Below, piece by piece: positions 1 to 9,255 of a DNA stretch of 55,567 nt (within the stretch, counting starts at the first letter, position 1; every line of letters begins with the position of its first letter). Location: positions 1-55,567 of the forward strand of contig NZ_FOOK01000001.1 of the NCBI RefSeq assembly GCF_900113175.1, in the 5' to 3' direction. The stretch comes from Planifilum fulgidum (GTDB lineage Bacteria > Bacillota > Bacilli > Thermoactinomycetales > DSM-44946). The notes beneath the pieces were generated by a model, which was not told the origin of the DNA, ran no database searches, and worked only from the letters and a program-made list of their open reading frames with translations. Both the position numbers and the translations under genes were made by a program.

Positions 1-21
1 GCTTCAACTGAAATTAAACAA

Positions 22-50
22 GCTGACGCCTGTAGAATACAGGCGTCAGC
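22..50 (-). terminator. Perfect 12-bp inverted repeat, possible terminator
   Basis: The arms at 22-33 and 39-50 (GCTGACGCCTGT and its complement) are perfectly complementary around a 5-nt loop. Read on the minus strand the hairpin is followed by TGTTTAATTT, a weak U-rich tail, so it could end a transcript entering from the right. On the plus strand no T-run follows. No gene that it would serve is visible, so the terminator role is tentative. Confidence 0.4.
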
Positions 51-552
51 ACGCCGCATAAGCCGGGTGTTTTTACGTGTCTACATTTTTGGGGCTTGAC
101 CATCGAGGCGGGGGTGGTTTTTTGTCCGGAACACCTGGCGAAAATGCGGGTTCACATCCCTGTAATAAAAAAGTAATGTTTACAAAAAGAGCATTGCGGT
201 TATAGGAATAATGGATCTACCCCCATACCTTGTCAAACACCGCTTTCCTTGATTCCCCTTGCCCAATCAGCGGGAAAGGGGAATCAGGACAAACATTGTT
301 ATGTAAAATTCCACGTGTATATTTTTAAATTTAAAAATATGGGGCAAGGAGGCGATTGGGCGCGTCCGAGAAGAGAAGTCTTGCAGCATTCCAACCGGCG
401 GAAACGTCCGAGGTCGAAAACTGCGGGGAAAAGGGGTTTAACCATGAACGAAATGGAATGCGAACAACAGGAACCATTCAACGGGACGGAGGCTTCCGCT
501 TCCCTCCCGGGACAAAAAACTTATCAAACGCTTCAAAAAGGGAGGAATGCCT
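51..552. other. Gene-free stretch with an AT palindrome
   Basis: I find no convincing gene before the small reading frame that starts at 553. The stretch contains a 22-nt perfect AT-rich palindrome (319-340) and, at 444, an ATG with a weak AAAAGGGG site that opens an 86-codon frame overlapping the downstream gene out of frame. That frame is low complexity and I do not call it. The region is probably the leader and promoter zone of the gene at 553. Confidence 0.5.
319..340. repeat. 22-nt perfect AT palindrome
   Basis: The sequence from 319 to 340 equals its own reverse complement (ATATTTTTAAA followed by its complement). It lies about 210 nt before the start of the small gene at 553. It could be an operator, a weak hairpin or a remnant; no T-run follows. 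Confidence 0.5.
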
Positions 553-771
553 ATGAAAATCGCGATCCGCCGTCAATTGATGAGTCTTCAGGGATCCAAT
601 TGCATCCGCATGGGAAATTATCTGGTGCAACGAGTGGGCTCTTCCCTCAATTACCGGGTGATGAACGCGCGCGGAGAACTGATCAGCATTTTCCCCATCA
701 ATGATGCCGTGCGCCTTCTGGAAAGCCAAGGGCTTCAGCAGGAACCCGTCGAACCGCAGATACCCGCTTGA
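553..771 (+). CDS. Small conserved-looking protein, unknown function (72 aa)
   Basis: The ATG at 553 is chosen because GGAGGA (541-546) lies 6 nt upstream; an in-frame ATG at 547 abuts that site and is less likely. The product begins MKIAIRRQL and is basic and Arg-rich at the N-terminus. A compact middle follows (GNYLVQRVGSSLNYRVMNA), then an amphipathic C-terminal part (NDAVRLLESQGL). It has no signal peptide, membrane segment or Cys cluster. I do not recognise the family. It is transcribed towards the DUF3870 gene, which is convergent. The strong ribosome site and coherent composition support a real gene. Confidence 0.55.
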   Translation: MKIAIRRQLMSLQGSNCIRMGNYLVQRVGSSLNYRVMNARGELISIFPINDAVRLLESQGLQQEPVEPQIPA

Positions 772-859
772 AGAAAACAACGGGGGTAGTTCCAGCGTCC
801 CGCTTTTGCCAAGTTCCCACCACTTCCTTCCGCCATCGATCCCTTCCATGTGCGGGATT

Positions 860-1204
860 TCACGATTCCGCCGGCAAGCGGCCCTTTGCCTCCTTGTCCC
901 GGTAAAGCAAAAATTGCCCGTACAAATCCTTCGCGGCCGCGACAAGGGCCTGTTTCGCCTTCCCGTGATACGCTTCCCGGATCGCCTCCAGGACCGGTTC
1001 GATGCCGTCCAACAAACTGTATCCCTTCAAGAGTTCCCCGATAAACGCTTGGGCGTGATCGGTCGCCAGCGTGCAGGATGCCTGGACAATCACCCCGTAT
1101 TTCCGGTCGATTTCCGCCGTGATCGTCAAGGTTTCAAACACGCTCTTCGCGGCCATCCCCTGGGGAAGTTTGGCGTGTCCCGCCAGCATGATCGTCTTGG
1201 CCAT
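860..1204 (-). CDS. DUF3870 domain protein (114 aa)
   Basis: The whole protein matches my memory of the DUF3870 family: N-terminal motif MAKTIMLAGHAKLPQGMAA, then ITAEIDRKYGVI and a conserved CTLATDHAQAF segment. The function of this family is not established; members are small and cytoplasmic and are often found near acyl-CoA or amidohydrolase genes. The start is supported by AAGGAGGG about 9 nt upstream. It follows the CoA-transferase and acyl-CoA dehydrogenase genes on the same strand, but a hairpin at 1311-1330 lies between, so it may be only partly co-transcribed with them. Confidence 0.8.
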   Translation of the reverse strand: MAKTIMLAGHAKLPQGMAAKSVFETLTITAEIDRKYGVIVQASCTLATDHAQAFIGELLKGYSLLDGIEPVLEAIREAYHGKAKQALVAAAKDLYGQFLLYRDKEAKGRLPAES

Positions 1205-1310
1205 CCGGCTCCCTCCTTACGGTCTTATCCACAAACTGCGGCACTTCCCTGTCTCCACCTTTCGATAAGCGCGGGTTCCGTCCCTTTGTGAGAAAATGGG
1301 AAACGCGAAA

Positions 1311-1330
1311 GCCCGCCTCAAAGGGCGGGC
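1311..1330 (-). terminator. Hairpin after the acyl-CoA dehydrogenase gene
   Basis: GCCCGCC and GGCGGGC pair across a 6-nt loop. Read on the minus strand the stem is followed by TTTCGCGTTT, a broken U-rich tail. It lies just downstream of the acyl-CoA dehydrogenase stop and before DUF3870. Confidence 0.55.
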
Positions 1331-1351
1331 GAGGAAAGGAAAGTCCCCTTC

Positions 1352-2548
1352 TCATTCCTCAAAGGGCCACTTGGGCAGATTCTTGCGGAGCGGTTTGTCC
1401 TTCCGGTACCCCAGCGCATACTCCCCTTGCATGATCTGGTGGATCTCGCGGGTTCCCTCGTAGATGACGGGGGCTTTGGCATTGCGGAGGTAGCGCTCCA
1501 CGGGAAATTCGTGGGAATAGCCGTTGGCCCCGTGAATCTGGACGGCGTCGACGGCGGCCTGAAAGGCGACGTCACAGGCAAACCACTTGGCCAGCGAGAC
1601 TTCCCGCGTGTTGCGCATCCCCCGGTTTTTCATCCAGCCGACCCGGTAGACCAGCAGCCGGGCCGCCTCATACCCCGCCACCATCTTGGCGATCATCTGC
1701 TGCACCAGCTGGTGCCGTCCGATCGGCTTGCCGAAGGTTTCCCGCTCCTTCGCATATTTGACGCTGGCCTCGATGCAGGCCTGGGTCAGCCCCACGGCGC
1801 CTGCGGCCACGGTGAACCGGCCGTTGTCCAGGGCCGACATGGCGATCTTGAAGCCTTCCCCCTCTTCGCCCAGCCGGTTTTCCGCGGGAACCCGCACATC
1901 TTCCAGGATCACTTCCCCCGTGTTGCCCGCGCGGATCCCCAGCTTGTCCTTGAAACCGCGGGTCGTCACGCCGGGAAAGGTCCGCTCCACAATGAAGCAG
2001 GTGATGCCGCGGTGTCCCTTGTCCGGGTCCGTCTTGGCGAAAATCAGGAAATGGTCCGCCACGTCGCAGAGGGAAATCCAGGTTTTGCTGCCGTTTAGGA
2101 TGTAATGGTCCCCGTCCCGAACGGCCCGGGTCTGGATCGCCGCCACATCGGAGCCGGCGTTGGGTTCGGTCAGCCCGAAGGCCCCGATCTTCTCCCCTTT
2201 GGCCTGTGGAATCAGATATTTCTCCTTCTGGAACTCATCTCCCCACTGGAGCAACGTGAGGCTGTTCAACCCGGTGTGAACGGACACGGCGGTGCGGAAG
2301 GCGGTGTCTCCCCGCTCCAGTTCTTCGCAGACGATGGCCAGGGTGTTGTAATCCATCCCCTGTCCGCCGTACTTTTCCGGGATGCAGACGCCCATCAACC
2401 CCAGGTCGGCCAGTTTTTTCAGCAGGCTGGTCTCAAAATGCTGCTTGGCGTCCCACTCCTGAATGTAGGGCATAATCTCCTTGTCGACAAACTTGCGCAC
2501 CATCTTCTTGACCGCCAGTTGCTCTTCGGAATAGGAAAAATCAAACAT
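1352..2548 (-). CDS. Acyl-CoA dehydrogenase (398 aa)
   Basis: FAD-dependent dehydrogenase that introduces a 2,3 double bond into an acyl-CoA thioester and passes electrons to ETF in the cytoplasm. The length is normal for the family. Visible hallmarks are the FAD/substrate-binding signature GLTEPNAGSDVAA (about residues 125-137), the C-terminal four-helix domain with RETFGKPIGRHQLVQ, and YEGTREIHQIMQG, which contains the glutamate-bearing loop. The start at 2548 (MFDFSYSEEQ) is preferred over an upstream in-frame start because GGGGAGGAG lies just ahead. It sits 45 nt downstream of a CaiB/BaiF CoA-transferase, so the pair probably activates and then oxidises one acyl-CoA. Glutaryl-CoA dehydrogenase is possible, but the substrate cannot be fixed from sequence. 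Confidence 0.9.
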   Translation of the reverse strand: MFDFSYSEEQLAVKKMVRKFVDKEIMPYIQEWDAKQHFETSLLKKLADLGLMGVCIPEKYGGQGMDYNTLAIVCEELERGDTAFRTAVSVHTGLNSLTLLQWGDEFQKEKYLIPQAKGEKIGAFGLTEPNAGSDVAAIQTRAVRDGDHYILNGSKTWISLCDVADHFLIFAKTDPDKGHRGITCFIVERTFPGVTTRGFKDKLGIRAGNTGEVILEDVRVPAENRLGEEGEGFKIAMSALDNGRFTVAAGAVGLTQACIEASVKYAKERETFGKPIGRHQLVQQMIAKMVAGYEAARLLVYRVGWMKNRGMRNTREVSLAKWFACDVAFQAAVDAVQIHGANGYSHEFPVERYLRNAKAPVIYEGTREIHQIMQGEYALGYRKDKPLRKNLPKWPFEE

Positions 2549-2593
2549 CGGCCGCTCCTCCCCTTCCAAAAGCGTTCTCGTATTTTCTCAGGA

Positions 2594-3790
2594 TCAAATC
2601 ACGCGCTTACGCCTCAGCTTCTCGATTTCCTCCTCGGAATACCCCAACTCCCGCAATATCTCCCGGGTGTGCTCCCCGACCAGGGGAGGATGCCGGCGAT
2701 AGGTGACCGGCGTGCGGGACAGCTTGATGGGGCTGCCCACCAACCGCACCTTCTCCGCGAAGGGATGGGGCATTTCCACCACCATCTCCCGCGCCCGCAC
2801 CTGGGGATGATCGAAAACCTGATCGATGCGCTGGATGGGCGCACAGGGAATGCCCGCCTCCTGCAGCCGCTCGATCCACTCCCGAGCGGGACGCCTTTCA
2901 AACACCCGCTGCAACGCCTCCGTCAGCTCCTCCCGGTGGCTGAGCCGATTCGGATTGGTGGCAAAGCGCTCGTCCTTCGCCAGCTCCGGCCTCCCCAGCA
3001 CTTCCGCCAGTTTGGCGAACTGCCGGTCGTTGCCGACGGCGATCACCATCTCCTGATCGGCGGCGCGGAAGGACTGGTAAGGCACGATGTTGGGGTGGGC
3101 GTTTCCGAGCCGTTTCGCCACCTTTCCCCCCACCAGATAGTTGCTGGCCACGTTCACCAGGGAAGCCACGCAGACATCGAGCAGGGCGGTATCCACGATC
3201 TGTCCCTCTCCGGACCGCTTGCGCTCGTGGAGGGCGGCAAGGATCCCGAGGGCGGCGTACAATCCGGCCAGCACGTCGACGATGGCCACCCCCACCTTCA
3301 TCGGACCGCTCTCCTCGCTTCCGGTGATGCTCATCAGGCCGCCCAGAGCCTGAATGATAAAGTCGTAACCGGGCAAGGAGGAAAGGGGGCCCGTCTGGCC
3401 GAAACCGGTGATTTCCGCCACCACCAGGCGGGGATTGATCTTTCTGAGCCGTTCGGGAGCCAAGCCCATTCGGGCCAGCGTCCCCACCTTGAAATTTTCC
3501 ACCAGCACGTCGGCTTCCCGGATGAGCCGGAGAAAGATCCGCTTTCCTTCCTCCTTCTTCAGATCGAGGGTGATCCCCCTCTTGTTTCGGTTGGTGCACA
3601 GGTAATAGGCGCTTTCCCCGGCGGCGTAGGGGGGACCCCATCCCCGGGTGTCGTCGCTTCCCCCCGGCGCTTCCACCTTGATGACTTCGGCGCCCAAATC
3701 GCCCAGGATCATCGTGCAAAAAGGGCCTGCCAGCACCCGGGAGACATCGACCACCCGGATTCCCTCCAGCGGTCCCCTTCCTTCGGACAT
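2594..3790 (-). CDS. CaiB/BaiF family CoA-transferase (398 aa)
   Basis: Class III CoA-transferase that moves CoA from a donor thioester to a carboxylic acid through an aspartyl-CoA intermediate. The N-terminus (LEGIRVVDVSRVLAGPFC) and the segment LGDLGAEVIKVEAPGGSDDTR are typical. The likely catalytic Asp lies in LPGYDFIIQALGG, about residue 170. The start at 3790 is chosen because GGGGGGAGAAGGG precedes it; the frame stays open 41 codons further upstream but that part is basic and unlike the family. It is first in a two-gene unit with the acyl-CoA dehydrogenase. Glutarate or another dicarboxylate is a plausible substrate by context only. Confidence 0.9.
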   Translation of the reverse strand: MSEGRGPLEGIRVVDVSRVLAGPFCTMILGDLGAEVIKVEAPGGSDDTRGWGPPYAAGESAYYLCTNRNKRGITLDLKKEEGKRIFLRLIREADVLVENFKVGTLARMGLAPERLRKINPRLVVAEITGFGQTGPLSSLPGYDFIIQALGGLMSITGSEESGPMKVGVAIVDVLAGLYAALGILAALHERKRSGEGQIVDTALLDVCVASLVNVASNYLVGGKVAKRLGNAHPNIVPYQSFRAADQEMVIAVGNDRQFAKLAEVLGRPELAKDERFATNPNRLSHREELTEALQRVFERRPAREWIERLQEAGIPCAPIQRIDQVFDHPQVRAREMVVEMPHPFAEKVRLVGSPIKLSRTPVTYRRHPPLVGEHTREILRELGYSEEEIEKLRRKRVI

Positions 3791-3967
3791 CCCTTCTCCC
3801 CCCTTCGAAAAAAATAGCCGGGCAGGGCGAAGATCGGCGGTCCGGAAACCCTTCGAGGGCTTCTCCTCCCCGCGAGTCTTCGCCTTCCCGGCTCTCACCT
3901 GCGGCTCCTTCACCGGCCGGGTGAATGGACGCAGGTTGGATCGTCGCTTGATTCCGTCGATTTTAAT

Positions 3968-5335
3968 TTATTTGAAGAAAGCGGTTTTGTCAACTCGATG
4001 GCCAGGCTGCCCGTTCCGACGATCGGAAATGAGCACTTCGGTAAAAACGTCCGGAGCAATCCTCGCTTTCCCTTTCATCGCCACATAATATGTGATTCCT
4101 GACACGAAAAGGGATTGTACGGCGGGAAGACCAAAGGGCCAAACATATTGGGTGAGATAACCGACAAGCACACCGGCCACGAGCGCGATCGTCGCCATCC
4201 AGTTCCATCCTTCGTGGTCCATCCACCGCTGTTTGCGGATGAAGTAGAAGTCCACCATCATCACACCGGCAATGGCCGGATAAATCAAGGCGGTCATGTA
4301 AAGAAAATCCGTAAAGTAATCCAATATCCCGGCCAATGCAAGGGCGATGGCCAAAAGCGTGCCAATGAAGGTAAGTGTCGCGCGTCCCTTTCCCGAATTG
4401 ACATTCAGCATGTTCGCCAACGCCAGACCCATACTGTAATTATTGACCAATTGACTGGTCCACGTGGCGAACCACAAAATGGCGAATCCCCAGAAAGGAA
4501 ACCCGAGATTTTCCATGACCTTCACGATGTCCGCTTCGCCAACGCCCACCGCCATGACGGCCCCCACAAAAAACAGTGGAAATCCGACGGCAACAATTCC
4601 CATAGGGATCAGCACATTGTCCTTCACTCTCGGCCTTGCGTAGCGGGTGTAATCGGAGGCGATCACCCACTGGGAAACGTTGACACCGATGACCAAACTG
4701 ACAGCGGCAAGAAAAGACATGGATGGTGTCGGGGACCAATGAATCAACGTCTTCAATCCCGTATTTTTTAGCGCCAGTGCGATTCCCGCTCCAACCAGAA
4801 GAAGACCGGCAGGGACCGCGAGATAATCAGTCCACTTCATCGAGTTATAACCAATGATGGAAGGTAGCGCGAAAATCAATCCCGCAATCACGGTGACGAC
4901 CGCCCAGGGCAACCATTGTTGTTCATAATCGATACCGAGCATCACCGATATCGCATTACCGGCAACGGCGGTTTGCAGAGCCCACCATCCCATGGAAACA
5001 AAAAATATGGTTAAACCGACGACAAATCTCGCCTGATAGGCCCCAAAACTGGTCCGCGCGATTACAGAAGAAGATCTTCCCGTCTTCGCCCCAATATAAC
5101 CCTGAAGAGCGTTCCCCACCCATTGGAAAAAGAACAGCGCGATCAAAAGAACCAGAACGATTTCAGACAAGCCGAAACTTCCCGCCAACGTAGCTCCCAC
5201 CATGAGCACCGGAATGGTAAACTCCAGCCCGCCAAAAATCATGGCAGGGGCCAGCCAATGCTGTCTTTCAGTGGACGGAATGGAGGATAAAGCTTTATCC
5301 TGATCGAGGGACGAATGGCTCCTTTGGCGATTCAT
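3968..5335 (-). CDS. NCS1-family nucleobase/hydantoin:cation symporter (455 aa)
   Basis: Integral membrane importer of the NCS1 (cytosine/purine/hydantoin/allantoin) family with about 12 hydrophobic segments. Family signatures are the N-terminal GGLEFTIPVLMVGATLAGSFG, ARTSFGAYQARFVVGL, and SQWVIASDYTRYARPR in the middle. The C-terminal tail is short and charged. The start at 5335 (MNRQRSHSS) is preferred to the 25-codon upstream extension because a GGGGGGTG site precedes it. It is the last gene of the operon with hyuA and hyuB, which suggests that it imports the substrate of those enzymes, a hydantoin, pyrimidine or related cyclic amide. Confidence 0.87.
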   Translation of the reverse strand: MNRQRSHSSLDQDKALSSIPSTERQHWLAPAMIFGGLEFTIPVLMVGATLAGSFGLSEIVLVLLIALFFFQWVGNALQGYIGAKTGRSSSVIARTSFGAYQARFVVGLTIFFVSMGWWALQTAVAGNAISVMLGIDYEQQWLPWAVVTVIAGLIFALPSIIGYNSMKWTDYLAVPAGLLLVGAGIALALKNTGLKTLIHWSPTPSMSFLAAVSLVIGVNVSQWVIASDYTRYARPRVKDNVLIPMGIVAVGFPLFFVGAVMAVGVGEADIVKVMENLGFPFWGFAILWFATWTSQLVNNYSMGLALANMLNVNSGKGRATLTFIGTLLAIALALAGILDYFTDFLYMTALIYPAIAGVMMVDFYFIRKQRWMDHEGWNWMATIALVAGVLVGYLTQYVWPFGLPAVQSLFVSGITYYVAMKGKARIAPDVFTEVLISDRRNGQPGHRVDKTAFFK

Positions 5336-5424
5336 GGCCCGCACCCCCCATTTTTGAATATTCTTAAATATATTGGAACACAGCTGAAGGAGGAAAGCTC
5401 CTTCAGCCAATGCATGCGCTTTTT

Positions 5425-7185
5425 TTATGCCTTTTCTCTCTGTTTTGTCCGCTGCTTCCGTTCCGGAGTGAAATCCACGATTTCGAAGGTTTCCGGATTG
5501 ACAACAACCCCGAAAATCTCCTTTGCCTGTTCCAGGCTGATATAGCCGTTCTTCACGTCAAAGGCGACCTTTTCCGGAGCACGGTCCAAGGGATTTCCGT
5601 AACCGCCCCCCGTTGCGGTGATCAATTTCACGACATCGCCCGTGTTCAGGGGATAACGGGCATACTTGCCGAACGGCCCGTCCACTTCACCGTTCGCTTT
5701 GATGATGTAAAATTCGTTCGCGGAGCCGTCTCTGCCGCCGTTGACCCCCCACGGCACGAATTTGTGTCGGCCGAACGTCGCCGTGACGAACTGGTTGTCC
5801 GTCAGCGCCCGGTACGAACGGATAACACCGGATCCTCCGATATACTCTCCCGCACCGGCACCATCGCACCGAAGGCTGTACTCATCAACCATCACTCCGT
5901 AACGGGTTTCCGCGATTTCCACCGGCACGTTGTACGTCTCCCCGTCACCGATGCAAAACTGTCCCCGCATGCCGTCTTGTCCCTTACCGGCTCCCCAACC
6001 GCCAACGGACGGTTCCACGATGAGAAACGGCTCGTTTCGATCCGGATGAGTACCGGAAAGCGTCACCGCACACACGGAAAGCAGGTGACCGGCGGTGAGG
6101 CGCTCGGGCAACACAGGGGCCAAGGCTTTCCAGATCATATCCGCTCCATAATACATGCTTTCCCAATAGATAGACACAGGCGCTGGGCGTTCGGCGGAAA
6201 AAATCGATCGCGGATCGGTAATGACCTCCAAGGGGCGAAAAACCCCGTCGTTGATGTCTTGCGATGGATTGGTAATGGCGAGAAAGATGGTACGAACCGC
6301 CGACACCAGGCCGGTATAGGAACAGTTGATCGGCCCGGCCACTTGAGGATGGCTTCCGCGGAAATCACAGATGAATTTGTCATCGGTGATCGTCACTTTC
6401 ACTTTTACTTTAAAGGGGCCGTTCCCCATCCCGTCATCGTCGATATAATCTTCCGCTTCGAAAGTCCCCTTCGGCAATTTCTTCAATTCCTGACGGGTCA
6501 ATTTTTCTCCGTGATCGAGCAAGTACTCGATGGAAGCCAACACCGTATCCTTTCCGTATTTGTCGCACAGCTCTCGAAAACGGCGCTCGCCCGTGCGGAG
6601 GGCGGCGACTTGCGCCCACATGTCGCCAAGAGAAAGATCGGGAAAACGAACGTTCGCTTTGATCACTTCGACCAGCGCTTCGTTCAACCTTCCTTCGTCA
6701 AACAATTTCACACAGGGAAACTGCAGCCCTTCTTGGAAAATCTCCGTTGCATCGTTTGTGAAAGAACCGGGATCTTTCCCTCCGACTTCCGTCCAGTGCG
6801 CCTTGTTGGCGGAAAAAGCAACCAATTCTCCATCGTAGAAAATCGGCATCACCAGCCCCACATCGGACAGGTGAGAACCTCCCCCACCATACGGATCGTT
6901 GATGATAATAATGTCTCCCGGCCGCAGGTTTTCCGGGCCGAACTTCTTCAACGTTTCCTTTACCATGAAACTTAACATCCCTATAAACCCTGTCACGCCG
7001 TTTCCCTGCGTAAGCAGCTGACCTTTGTTGTCGGTGAGACCACTGGCATAATCAAGCACTTCGTAAATAATCGGGCTCATCGACGTGCGCGCCAAGGCGT
7101 AAAACATTTCCTCGCCGATGGCGATCAGCGAGTCCTTCACAATTTCCCGCGTAAACGGATCCACCTGGGCAGTCGTTTTCCGCAT
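5425..7185 (-). CDS. hyuB: Hydantoinase B / oxoprolinase family protein (586 aa)
   Basis: B (beta) subunit of the ATP-dependent hydantoinase / 5-oxoprolinase / acetone-acetophenone carboxylase superfamily. Recognisable parts are the N-terminal IGEEMFYALARTSMSPIIYE, the glycine motif NDPYGGGGSHLSDVG and the C-terminal GGGYGNPLDRAPEK. The gene begins one base after the hyuA stop, so the two are translationally linked and the products probably form a complex. The bond cleaved (N-methylhydantoin, 5-oxoproline, another cyclic amide) cannot be told from sequence. The neighbouring NCS1 permease favours a hydantoin or pyrimidine-like ring. Confidence 0.9.
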   Translation of the reverse strand: MRKTTAQVDPFTREIVKDSLIAIGEEMFYALARTSMSPIIYEVLDYASGLTDNKGQLLTQGNGVTGFIGMLSFMVKETLKKFGPENLRPGDIIIINDPYGGGGSHLSDVGLVMPIFYDGELVAFSANKAHWTEVGGKDPGSFTNDATEIFQEGLQFPCVKLFDEGRLNEALVEVIKANVRFPDLSLGDMWAQVAALRTGERRFRELCDKYGKDTVLASIEYLLDHGEKLTRQELKKLPKGTFEAEDYIDDDGMGNGPFKVKVKVTITDDKFICDFRGSHPQVAGPINCSYTGLVSAVRTIFLAITNPSQDINDGVFRPLEVITDPRSIFSAERPAPVSIYWESMYYGADMIWKALAPVLPERLTAGHLLSVCAVTLSGTHPDRNEPFLIVEPSVGGWGAGKGQDGMRGQFCIGDGETYNVPVEIAETRYGVMVDEYSLRCDGAGAGEYIGGSGVIRSYRALTDNQFVTATFGRHKFVPWGVNGGRDGSANEFYIIKANGEVDGPFGKYARYPLNTGDVVKLITATGGGYGNPLDRAPEKVAFDVKNGYISLEQAKEIFGVVVNPETFEIVDFTPERKQRTKQREKA

Positions 7186-7186
7186 G

Positions 7187-9232
7187 TCACTTCACCCCCG
7201 TTTCGATGATCAGATTACCGTAATCGTCGACGATGACTGCTTGTCCGGGATAAACCACTGTGGAAGCCGCCTTTTCCTCAACAATGGCCGGCCCGCTCAA
7301 ATGCATCCCGGGTGACAGGCGCTCCCGGAGGTAAACGCTGGTCTGAACCCATCCTTCTTCCTCGTAAAAGACCGGACGGACCTCTTTGATCGCCTCTTCT
7401 TCGGACACATCGCCAGCGGGCATTTTTTGGATCTTCGGTTTCGTGACCGAACCGAAAGCCGTCAAGTGCATGTTGACGATTTCCACGGGTGTCGACTCCA
7501 ATTTGAAGGTGTAATGCTGTTCATGAAGTTGATGGAACCGCTGAATCACCTCGCGGATCGTCCGCTCCGTCCAGGATTCGCCCGGCACCGGCACTTTCAC
7601 CGTATGCTCCTGCCCCACATAGCGCATATCCGCCCAACGGGAAAACATCACGCGTTCCTTGGGAAATCCTTCTTCGCGATACTGCTGAACGGCGGTCTCC
7701 TCCATTTGGGCCCATAGCCGGTTCAACGTTCGCACATCCGCTTCGTCCAGACGCTGAATCCGTGTTTCGATGTAATCGTGCCGCAAATCGGTCATCAGCA
7801 TCCCCCAGGCGGAGAAAACCGGTGCCGCTACCGGAACGATCACTTTTTTCACACCGAGTTCCCGGGCCAAGGCAGGAGCGTGCATGGACCCTCCACCGCC
7901 AAAAGCGACAAGTGTGAAATCGCGCGGGTCATGGCCTTTACGTACGGAAATCAAGCGCAACGCGTTCAACATGTTCGCATTGGCGATGCGGATAATGCCG
8001 AGCGACGCTTCTTCCACCGACAAACCGAAGTGCTTGGCCACTTTTTCTTCCATCACTTTTTTCACATGTTCCAAATCGACCGGATAGTCAAAGTTTTCCG
8101 GGGCAAGTCGTCCCGTGATCAGATTGGCGTCCGTCGTCGTCGGCTCGGTTCCCCCCTGTCCGTACGCCACCGGGCCGGGAACAGCCCCCGCCGACTGGGG
8201 ACCCACTTTGAGGGAACCGGCGTCATCGATCCAAGCGATCGAACCGCCTCCGTTGCCGATCTCGACGATATCCACCACCGGAATTTTTAAGGGATAACCC
8301 GCGCTCTTCTCGGACTTCTCGATGTAATAGTCCGTGCTCACCTTGACTTCCCCTTTTTCAATCAAGGAACATTTCGCGGTCGTACCGCCGATGTCAAAGG
8401 CGATAATATTTTTCTCTCCCAGCATTTCTCCCAGTACGGCAGCTCCGTACACGCCCGCGACCGGCCCGGATTCCACCATATGGATCGGAGTCTCTTTCGC
8501 ACTGTCAAACGTCGTCGTTCCGCCGTTTGACTGCATGATATAGTTGCGGCTTTTCGCCCCGTGCCGCTTAAGCTTGTCTTGCAAGCGATCGATGTAAGAA
8601 GCGGCAATCGGCTTGACGTAGGAATTTAACACGGCTGTGTTTGTCCGTTCGTACTCCCTCCATTCCTTCGTCACCTCGTGGGAAGCGGTGACTGCCACTT
8701 CCGGCCACATCTCTTTGATCCATTTCGCCGCCTTTTGTTCGTGCACGGGATTCTTGTAGGCATGCAGGAATGAAACGGCGATGGCTTGGACTCCTTCTTT
8801 TTTGAAGTGATCCACCGCTTTCTCGACGTCGCCCCGTTTGATCTCTGTAAGGACTTCCCCTTTGTAATTGAGCCGCTCTTCCACTTCCAAGCGAAGGAAA
8901 CGCGGAACAAACGGTTCCGGCTTTTTGTAGCGGATGTTGAACAAATCCGGACGGTTTCCGCGCGCGATTTCCAACACGTCGCGAAATCCTTTGGTTGTAA
9001 TGAGTCCGGTTTTCACTCCTTTGCGCTCGGTCAATGCGTTAATGATGACGGTGGTGCCGTGGATGAAGGTATCGATGGCATGGGGATCGATGCCGGTCTT
9101 TTCAATCACATCCATGACACCCTTTTCGAAGTTGGGCGGAGTTGTATGGCTCTTTGCCATGCCGATTTTCCCTTCATCATCCACATAGACCAGGTCGGTA
9201 AAGGTTCCGCCGATATCCGTTGCAACGCGCAT
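7187..9232 (-). CDS. hyuA: Hydantoinase A / oxoprolinase family protein (681 aa)
   Basis: A (alpha) subunit of the ATP-dependent hydantoinase/oxoprolinase superfamily, containing an acetate/sugar kinase-like ATPase fold. The N-terminus MRVATDIGGTFTDLVYVD is the phosphate-binding motif. A second glycine motif, IIAFDIGGTTAKCSLI, lies near residue 275, and the nucleotide-fold signature FGGGGSMHAPALAREL lies near residue 445. The length is normal. The start carries GGGAGGTAACACC just upstream. It follows the XRE-cupin regulator by 23 nt and is followed at once by hyuB, so this is a four-gene operon with the permease. Confidence 0.92.
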   Translation of the reverse strand: MRVATDIGGTFTDLVYVDDEGKIGMAKSHTTPPNFEKGVMDVIEKTGIDPHAIDTFIHGTTVIINALTERKGVKTGLITTKGFRDVLEIARGNRPDLFNIRYKKPEPFVPRFLRLEVEERLNYKGEVLTEIKRGDVEKAVDHFKKEGVQAIAVSFLHAYKNPVHEQKAAKWIKEMWPEVAVTASHEVTKEWREYERTNTAVLNSYVKPIAASYIDRLQDKLKRHGAKSRNYIMQSNGGTTTFDSAKETPIHMVESGPVAGVYGAAVLGEMLGEKNIIAFDIGGTTAKCSLIEKGEVKVSTDYYIEKSEKSAGYPLKIPVVDIVEIGNGGGSIAWIDDAGSLKVGPQSAGAVPGPVAYGQGGTEPTTTDANLITGRLAPENFDYPVDLEHVKKVMEEKVAKHFGLSVEEASLGIIRIANANMLNALRLISVRKGHDPRDFTLVAFGGGGSMHAPALARELGVKKVIVPVAAPVFSAWGMLMTDLRHDYIETRIQRLDEADVRTLNRLWAQMEETAVQQYREEGFPKERVMFSRWADMRYVGQEHTVKVPVPGESWTERTIREVIQRFHQLHEQHYTFKLESTPVEIVNMHLTAFGSVTKPKIQKMPAGDVSEEEAIKEVRPVFYEEEGWVQTSVYLRERLSPGMHLSGPAIVEEKAASTVVYPGQAVIVDDYGNLIIETGVK

Positions 9233-9255
9233 GGTGTTACCTCCCTTTCAAAAAC

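Noticed and set aside
444-704. 86-codon frame overlapping the small gene at 553
   Set aside because: Weak ribosome site and low-complexity product; the 553 frame has a better site and composition.
2105-3817. 570-codon plus-strand open frame
   Set aside because: Antisense to the CoA-transferase and acyl-CoA dehydrogenase genes, which have clear family motifs.
5410-6975. 521-codon plus-strand open frame
   Set aside because: Antisense to hyuB; no domain and its start lies inside the operon.
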